From NCBI RefSeq assembly GCF_901000735.1, contig NC_081547.1, forward strand, positions 14,304,739 through 14,368,738: 64,000 nt of DNA, given 5' to 3'. The translations under genes were made by a program, and so were the position numbers. The first letter of the stretch is position 1, and each line of letters starts with the position of its first letter. Positions 35,401 through 44,400 of this stretch are shown here, piece after piece. The notes beneath the pieces are model-generated. The model made no database searches, had not been told where the DNA came from, and saw only the letters and a list, made by a program, of their open reading frames with translations. The stretch is from Corylus avellana. Lineage: Eukaryota > Streptophyta > Magnoliopsida > Fagales > Betulaceae.

Positions 35401-38400
35401 AGCTTAAGCTAATGGGCTTGGGTCTGCTTAAGTAGATAAACTACTTACTTTCTTTATTTTTTTCTCAAAGTGGAACACAACACTCACACGTAACAACAAG
35501 ATCTATGGATGATGGCCCCTCAACTAAAGCATCAAATAGGGTCGTGGGCCGAACCTTTGACCAATGGACTTATGTATGGCAAGCAGACTGCAATAGACAA
35601 GTTGTTGACTATTTTGCCCAATATAGACCTTTGCACCATATAAAGGAAGGATCCGTCAAAAGGATATTGGGAAGGAAAGGCATCCCTTGGAATCAATCAC
35701 CGTCCTTATTGAACCTCCAATTCCCTATACTTTTCTTGTTGGGACACTTACCTTATTGGCAGCAATTCTATAAAGGAAGCCAAAAACCCTAAGGTACGTT
35801 CATTACATACCCGCACCATTATTTTCAACTCTACCTATACAAAGAGAATATTACTGACTTAAGCATCAAAGTGCCCTAACGGTATTATCGGCAAGTCACC
35901 CCTTGCTTCTTTGTTTAGCATGTACCTCTGACCGGGTTGAAGGGGTGGCGGTCCATTGTATTAATAATACCCATGCAAATAAAATATTAAAAAAAAAAAA
36001 CTAACACCGTATATCCTTTCTTGAGCTGTTAATTGCCTACGTAACGTAGGATTCCTTCAATTGCTTCTCTAAACGCTCCAATCTTTGATATGTCATGTCC
36101 TAATGCGGCTCTACTACCAATTGTTACACGCCTACGTAACGTGGGATGAAAATTTGACAAGAATAATAAATTTTTGTAGAATAATTCGAGTAATCCTAGG
36201 CCTCCTTGTTTTAGAGTAGTTCAAGGAACCCTAAACCTGGTGTCATGTATATGATCTTTGTTTGCATTAATAGTTCCACATGTGAGAGCTGTGTGAGAGC
36301 TGTGCCAGCGCGTGTGAGAGCTGCGTTGGCGCGTGTGAGTAGTTTGGCGTTAGATTCTATCTGTGTTATGGCTGGGCCGAGAAGGTGGACGGTGGAGTCC
36401 AAGGAGTTTGAGGTGTTGATCAAGGTAGGGGCTTCAAGGGTGAGGATTTTTGAGAGGAGCAAAAGAATCAAAAGGTCCATTTTCTTAAAAAAGGATGAGC
36501 TAGCTTGGATGGTGAGAATAGTCGAGGAATTGGTGGCAGTGGACAATTCTGAAGTATTTTGGGATCAATCCAGAGCAAGATACCCTAGAATAATTGCACA
36601 GAAGTGCTCCAATAGGCATGGATGTTTTCTGACAGTGGAGGAATTCGATGGAAGAAGAAGGTGTGGCTCGATCATCATTCCTGAAGGACGTCGTGGGTTT
36701 GGGTGGGATCGTTTCATCAAGGAAATGCATTAGGCTAACTCCTCTCTCCGTGATCACCGAGTGATCAGTGAGCATAGAGACCTACGAGAAAAGGGAGAAA
36801 AGGAGGTAAAGAAGCAAAGAAGCTATGCCAAGACAGTGAGGCTGTCATCGAAGGCAATCCAAGGAGATTGCAATGTTTGCCAAAAACTGGGTCGGCGAGG
36901 ATTTACGGAACAGAGGTTACAGAAGCATGATAAGAAGATTTTGTACTTGAAGAAGACCCATGTTCCAGCGATGGCCCAAGGAGGATCGGGGGGGGGGGTT
37001 CCGATGGAGCCTGTTACGAATTCGACGAATTCATTCCGACTGGCGAAGTCTGCTCTAGGTTCGGTAGAGGGTGGCGTGAATGGTACGAAAATTGGAGGTA
37101 GCGTGGAGGTCTTGCCAACAGTCCCGGCGAGCAGTACAAATAGGCCGGCGGAGCAGTCTGCGTCGTTGTCAGTCTCTGATCGCATGAAGGGACGGGAGGG
37201 GATGGGGTACCATGCTGGGCAGACCTACTCTGAGGTAGGTATTGAGCTCCTCAAGGTGAAGGAGTCGTTGAGACGTCTGAAGAGGGAATGTGACGTGGGG
37301 ATGAGTAAGATCGACAGGGTGTTTAAACAAATTGAGTTCACTGGGCTTGGGCCGGGAGATAAGGAAGCTGCTAGTCAGTGGAAGGCAGTACTGAAAGAGA
37401 AGGAGAAAATTGGGCCGGGAGGAAAATTAGCCAAGTCCAATAGCAGGCTGAAGGTGAAGAAGAAGGTGTTTTTTTAAGCCCAAAGGTACCGGGGGCTCAG
37501 GCGTGGGCTTAAGCTCTAGCCCAGCTCAAGATGGACCAAGAGGTTTTTGTTTTCCAGCTGGGTTGGCTTCAACGGTGGCCCCTGCGAAAGACACGATTGG
37601 TTCGAAAGTTCACATGTCTTCATCAGCAAGCTTGTCGTTGGCCGATAGAGCGCGAACAGGGGGAGAGGACAATGGGTCAGCGTCGGGAGGGACTCCCAGG
37701 ATGTCTTTCGGCACTTCTGTGGGGGGTGCTAATGGTTTCTTGGCCGGAGAGATATCAAGCCAAAAGAATCCTGTAAGCCCGGTGGAGAAGACTCAGCCCA
37801 CCGGGGAAGGAAAAACACTATTGACTTATAGGAGGCAGATTGGGTCGCAGAGACGGGACGAGACTCTGGTGGGTTTTGAGGCTTCGTTTTCGGCGTGTGG
37901 GAAGTTGAAAGGGATCCTTGGACCAACGCCGGAATATTCTCAGAGGGTGCCGGAGACCTTAATGTCGCCGGAGGAACATCAGAGGTCGCCGGAGAGGCCT
38001 ATGGAGACCAGCGAGGCAGGGGAGGGTTCGGGCTCGGCCTCAAATCAGCTTCTGGGGGGGAGTTCCTCTCGCCGGAAGTCTGGGTTGAACGGGGAGGGTC
38101 GTGCTCAGCAGCCTCATTGGGGGGAGGAAATGAGATTGGTCCCGTTGAATCAAGTAGGCCAGGAAAGATTGGATAGAATTTCAGAGTTGGAGCTCTTGAA
38201 GTCTGATCCAGTCATGGGTGAGGACAAAATTTCTGAAGCTGTAGGATTGGAGGATTTAGGGTCAGACAAGATTTCTTCCAGCTGGGTAGTTGATAATTGC
38301 CTCAAATTTTGTCCTAAAATTGGTGTTTCTGATGAGGGGAAAAAGGAGGACTTGGAGGTTTTGTTCAAAGCCATTGAAGCATCTAGAATGCAATATGATT

Positions 38401-41400
38401 CTGATTTGGGAGGCTTGTCTGCCTATGTTCCTGCACTCAAAGGACTTGATGAGGTTGAGGAAGGTGAGAGGGGCATGTTGGTGGATTATGAAGCTTAACA
38501 TCGTAGTATGGAATGTGAGAGGGTTGAACGCCCTCAAAAAAAGGTTGCGCATTAGGAGTCTTTTGAAAGAATGGAAAGTTGATATAGCGTGTTTGATTGA
38601 GACTAAGATGGAGGATATCTCCCGGGAGGTGATTCATAGTCTTTGGGGAGGTCAACATGAGGGGTGGAAGTATAGAGGTTCTAATGGTTTGTCGGGGAGG
38701 ATGTTACTAATGTGGGATAGGAGGATAGTGGAGTGTAAAGAGGATTGTGTGGGGCATTTCACATTGGCTTGCTCTTTTCAAAATGTGGAGGATAACTGGG
38801 TTTGGGCGTTTGGGGGGGTGTATGGGCCAAATGAGGAAGTGGAGAGAAGGGCTCTTTGGGAAGAGCTGGCCGGCTTGATGAGGGTGTGGGAGGTCCCTTG
38901 GTGTCTTGGCGGGGATTTTAATATTGTTTGGTTTCCTAGTGAGCGCTCTAGTGCTTCTTATTATTCTTCGGGCATGAAGAATTTTTCGGACTTTATTTCA
39001 GAGAACAATTTGGTTGATATTCCGATGATGGGGGATCAATTTACTTGGTCAAATAATCAAGAGAATGAGAGTTGGTCGAGGATTGACCGGTTCTTGCTTT
39101 CCTCAGATTGGGAAGATCACTACCCAGCAGTGTCACAAAGAAGACTTCAACGCTTGCTCTCCGATCACTTTCCTCTATTACTGGATTGTGGGAATCTGTG
39201 TGGAGGTAAGAAGTGTTTTAAATTTGAAAATATGTGGCTTAAAACAGAGGGTTTTGTTGACAAGGTTGCTTCTTGGTGGGGGTCGTATTCGTTTGAGGGT
39301 TTACCTAGTTTTCTGCTTGCTAATAAGTTGAAATCCCTTAAAGTGGATTTGAAAAAGTGGAATGAGGAGGTGTTCGGGGATATTGGGAGGAAGAAGAAGG
39401 AGTTGTTGGGAGGTATCCAAGATTTGGATGAGTTGGCTGAATTGAGAGGCTTAGATCAGGAGGAGAAGATTCGGAAGGTGGACATGTTGAAAGAATTGGA
39501 GAATACCTTGTTGTGTAAAGAAATTCATTGGCGCCAAAAATCGAGAGCTTTGTGGCTCAAGGAGGGGAATCGGAATACTTGCTTCTTCCACAAGATGGCT
39601 AATTCTCATCGAAGGCACAACCGTGTGGAAGTGCTACGTATCAATGGCGTGTTATCCGATGATCCAGCTGAGGTAAAAGAGCACATAATGCAATATTACC
39701 AAAGCCTATACTCGGAACAAAGCACTTGGCGCCCTAGAATGGATAACCAGCCTTTTTTGTCCATCGATGAGGAGGATAATAGGTGGTTAGAAAGAGATTT
39801 TGAGGAAAAGGAGGATTGGGAGGTGGTAAAAGGCATGGATGGTGATAAGGCTCCCGGTCCAGATGGCTTTTCCATGGCTTTCTTTCAAGCTTGCTGGGGT
39901 GTTATTAAACAAGATGTCATGGCGGTTTTTCCTGAGTTCCATCGTAGGCGTCAACTAGTGAAGAGCTTGAATGCAACTTTTATTTCCTTGATTCCAAAAA
40001 AGGCGGATGCGGTGGAGATGAAGGACTTTCGGCCTATTAGCATGGTGGGAGGGGTGTATAAACTTATGTCTAAGGTTCTTGCCAATAGGATGAAAACTGT
40101 TTTGGGTAAGGTCATCTCCTATTCTCAAAACGCTTTTATTGGGGGTCGACAAATCCTAGATTCTGTTCTCATTGCAAATGAATGTGTGGATAGTCGCATG
40201 AAATCAAGGGTGCCAGGTGTTCTTTGTAAACTGGATCTGGAAAAGGCCTATGACCATGTAAATTGGGACTTTGTTTTGTATTTGCTGCATAGGTGTGGTT
40301 TTGGCGGGAGGTGGAGGGCTTGGATAGAGTGGTGTATTAAGTCGGTAAGATTCTCCATTCTTGTGAATAGTTCTCCGGAAGGTTTCTCCAACAGTTCGAG
40401 AGGAATTCGGCAAGGGGATCCTCTCTCTCCGTTATTGTTTGTGCATGTTATGGAGGCTTTGAGTAAGATGGTGAATGCGACGGTAGACCAAGGCCTTTTG
40501 ACGGGATTCTCGGTGGGGAATAGGGTCTTGTCGGAGTTGATGGTCTCTCACTCTTTATTTGCGGATGATACTTTGATTTTTTGTGAAAATTCTATCGAGC
40601 AAATCCGGTATGTACGCCTCATTCTCTTATGCTTTGAAGCTGTGTAGGGATTGAAAGTGAATCTGGGAAAGTCAAAGATTGTGGCCATAGGTGAGGTGGA
40701 GAACATTGGGGTTTTAGCCAATATCCTTGGGTGTAGTGTTGCTGAGTTGCCTATGAAGTATTTGGGTCTCCCTCTTGGGGCGCCGTTCAAGGATACGGTT
40801 ATGTAGAATGAGGTGATCGAGAAGATGGAGCGTCAGATGGCAGGTTGGAAGAGAATGTATCTTTCCAAAGGAGGTCGTCTAACTCTCATTAAGAGCACTT
40901 TAGCTAATCTCCCGACTTACTTTTTGTCCATGTTTCCGATTCCTTTAAGTGTAGCTAAAAGGATTGAGAAAGTCCAAAGAGATTTCTTGTGGGGAGGAAT
41001 GGGAGATGAGCATAATTTGCATCTTGTAAGTTGGAACCAAGTCTGCCGCCCTCTTCGCTATGGTGGTCTTGGAATTCGGAAGTTGTTCCAGTTTAATCAA
41101 GCTCTTTTGGGGAAATGGCTTTGGAGATATGCGAATGAGAGCGGAGCTCTTTGGTGTAAGATTATCAAAGCTAAGTATGAAAACCAAGAAGGTGGGTGGT
41201 GCACGAAGGAGGTTTCGGGTTTCTTATGGTGTGGGTCTATGGAAGCATATTCGCAAAGGGTGGAATTTTTTTGCCAAAGGTATTCGGTTTGAGGTGGGGG
41301 AGGGCTCGAAAATACATTTCTGGCATGATATTTGGTGTGGGGACAATCCCTTGAAGCAAGCCTTCCCGTCCTTATTTAGTATCACCAGACACAAAGAAGC

Positions 41401-44400
41401 ATGGGTAAAGGATAATCTTACTTTGAGGAATGGGGTTGTCGAGTGGAATGTCATTTTTGTGCGGCCGGTCCAAGATTGGGAGATGGATTTGGTTTCTCCT
41501 TTTTTTGATCGGTTGTATTCTTGCAAGGTTTCCATAGACAGTGCAGATCGTATTTGCTGGTCAGCGTCCAAGAAGGGCAAGTTTGAGGTTAAGTCGCTCT
41601 ACAAGGCCTTGTCCAAGTCTAATCAAGAGGAGTTTCCATGGAAGAGCATCTGGCGTACTAAGGCACCTCAGCGAGTGGCATTTTACGGATGGACTGCAGC
41701 TCTAGGCAAAATTTTGACTCATGATACTCTGCGTAAGAGTAACATAGTGGTAGTGGAATGGTGTTGTATGTGCAAGAAGAATGGAGAGTCAGTCGATCAT
41801 CTTCTTCTCCACTGTGAGATCGCCAGCGCTCTTTGGCACACGATTTTTAAGCGGTTTGGGATGTATTGGGTCATGCCTTGCCGGGTGAGGGACTTGTTTG
41901 ATAGTTGGTGGTCGGGTGGTCGGTCTCGAAGCGCGGTTGTGTGGAAGATGATCCCTCTGTGTCTTATATTTGGAATGAAAGAAATGATAGATGTTTTGAA
42001 AATTCCATTAGGACCATAAAGTAATTGACTCATTTTTTCTTTTTTACTCTTTACTCTTAGACAGCCACTTGGCTAGCTCCTTTAGTGATTAGTTTCTCTG
42101 ATTTTCTTTTTCATTTCTCTCCCTCTTAGGCGCTCTCTATGTATACTTCCCGTGTATGTGGGTTGCGACCCTTTGCGCTTTTTATATCATCATTACTTAT
42201 CAAACAAAAAAAAGGAACCCTAAACCTCCCAATAACAAACCTAAACGTTTGATAATACTTAACTCATTGATCATTTTATTATAGTGCCTTTAATTTGACA
42301 CTTACAATCGGGTACAGACCCATGTATAGGCTGAGGGGAACCATGGCACCCCTTGGTTTTCAAATTTTCTTTTTTTTTCCTTTTATCAACTTAAATATAT
42401 ATGTATTTTTAGGCTTTGAATAAATTTGACCTCTCATTCATACCTTAGCCTCTCCACATGAGAAATCCTAGTTGTGTCATAGCTTACAATGCATAGTAGA
42501 AAGAAAAGACTAACTCGAATAAACCACTTTTAATGTTTTTTTTTTTTTTACAAGTAATGTTGTATATATCAAAAGCGCAAAGGAGCGCAACCCTAGTACA
42601 CAAGAAGTATACAAGAGAATACCTATGACGAGCAAGGAAATCTGAAAAGCTAATAACTAAAGGAGGTAAATAAGCAGTTGTCCAAGTAAAGAGGAAAAAA
42701 AAAAACAGAAATAGGCCTTGAGCTCCTCCAAAGTCCTCTCAAGATTATCAAAGTTCCTATTGTTTATTTCCCTCCATATACACCACATAAGGCAAAGAGG
42801 CACCATCTTTCAGACGATTGCACTCTTTGAATTACCCCCAGACCACCAACAAGCCATTAAGTCCACCACACTGTTAGGCATAACCCAGGAATGTAACACC
42901 CCGGTTCCATATTGGGAAGATAAGAAGAAACCCACATAGAGTAGGTGGTTAATAAAGATAGTCATGGGTGCTAAGTCCCACATTGCCTAGTTATTAGGTG
43001 AAATTGAGCTTTATAATGAATTCTACGAAAACTCTAAATTGACTAGTCCTTTTGGGGTAATAGCGCAAATGTGGCTAACGCTTTTTCCTAGGTCGTTACA
43101 AGTGGTATCAGAGCCACCTAATAAAGTCAGGTCATGTGGTACTGGAGCACTACATGACGTGGCCCTGATGAGGACATCAAGAATTTAAGAGGGAGAGTTT
43201 GTAACACCCCGATCCCATATTGGGAAAATGAGAAGAAGCACACATAGAGTGGGTGGTTTATAAAGATAGTTATGGGTGCTAAGTCCCACATTGCCTAGCT
43301 ATTAAGTAAAATTAGGTTTTATAATGAATTTTAGGGAAGCTCGAAATTAAGTAGTCCTTTTAAGGTAATAGCACATATGTGGCTAACACTTTTCACTAGG
43401 TCGGTACAAGGAAAGTCCAAAGCGACTCAAGATGGCATTCCATAAGGCGCTAGCAACCTCGCAATGGAGTAAGAGATGATCAACGGATTCCCCATCCAAT
43501 TTACAAAGGCAACACCAATTAACCACGATAAGTTGTCTTTTCCTAAGATTATCCAGTGTTAGAATCTTCCCTAGAGACACTGACCAAACAAAAAAGGCCA
43601 CTTTGGAGGGAACCTTAGTCCGCCAAATACTCTTCCAAGGGAAAGAGGGATTTTCTTTGTATGCGATGATCTTGCGGAAAGATCAAACATCAAAGATCCC
43701 CTTGCGAGACGGGGTCCACCAGAGCTTGTCCTCCCCTCCTCTTCTTACTCTAAGAGAATAAAGGAAAGAATAGAAGGAGGCCAACGTATCCACTTCCCAA
43801 TCATGAATCAAATGGACAAAACTGATGTTCCACTAAAGGGTGCCACTCGAATAATCCATATTAGTAGCCACAGGTGCATCCTTCACAGAAGCAATGCTAT
43901 AAAGTGTAGGAAAAGCTGCCTTGAGACTAGTCTCGCCGCACCACTCATCGTCTGATCTTCGAATTGTCCCCCGGATCAAATCTAGTATGAATCGAAAAGA
44001 ATCTCCACCCCCTTCTAATATACTTCCAGAGCCCCACCCCTTCAACCCTGGGGGTCAATAGAGCACCACCAAGTGCAACCATATTTGGCGTCCACAACGG
44101 CTTTCCACCAAGCCTCGCTTTCATTCGCGCAACGCCACAACCATTTCCCTAAAAGGGCTTGGTTGGACGATCGCAAATTCAATATCCCTAGGCCGCCTTC
44201 AAAGATAGGAGAGCAAAATTTGGACCAACTAACCAGATGGTATCTAAATTCTTCGCCTAATCCACCCCATAGGAAATGCGTTTAAGCTTCTCTATGTGAT
44301 TTGCCACTGCTGCAGGTATGGGGAAAAGAGACAAGAAATACGTGGGTAAGTTGGAAAGAGTGCTTTTGATGAGGGTAACCCTACCACCCTTAGACAAAAA

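Larger units (their letters stand above)
36239..42211 (+). mobile_element. full-length LINE with 16-bp TSD in CAS intron 1
   Basis: AAGGAACCCTAAACCT is at 36223-36238 and 42212-42227, exactly bounding a 5.97-kb plus-strand element. It has a GC-rich 5' leader with GCGCGTGTGAG repeats, ORF1 (from 36368), ORF2 (from 38488), and a 3' region ending TTACTTATCAAACAAAAAAA. This defines the full layout of the LINE family seen many times in the window. It lies antisense to the cyclase gene. Confidence 0.93.

Noticed and set aside
35505..35792. Possible small protein of 95 codons
   Set aside because: Lies in an LTR-like segment, has no recognised family, and codon use looks random.
36223..36238. Telomere-like CCCTAAA sequence as an interstitial telomere
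   Set aside because: A single unit, fully explained as part of the LINE target-site duplication.
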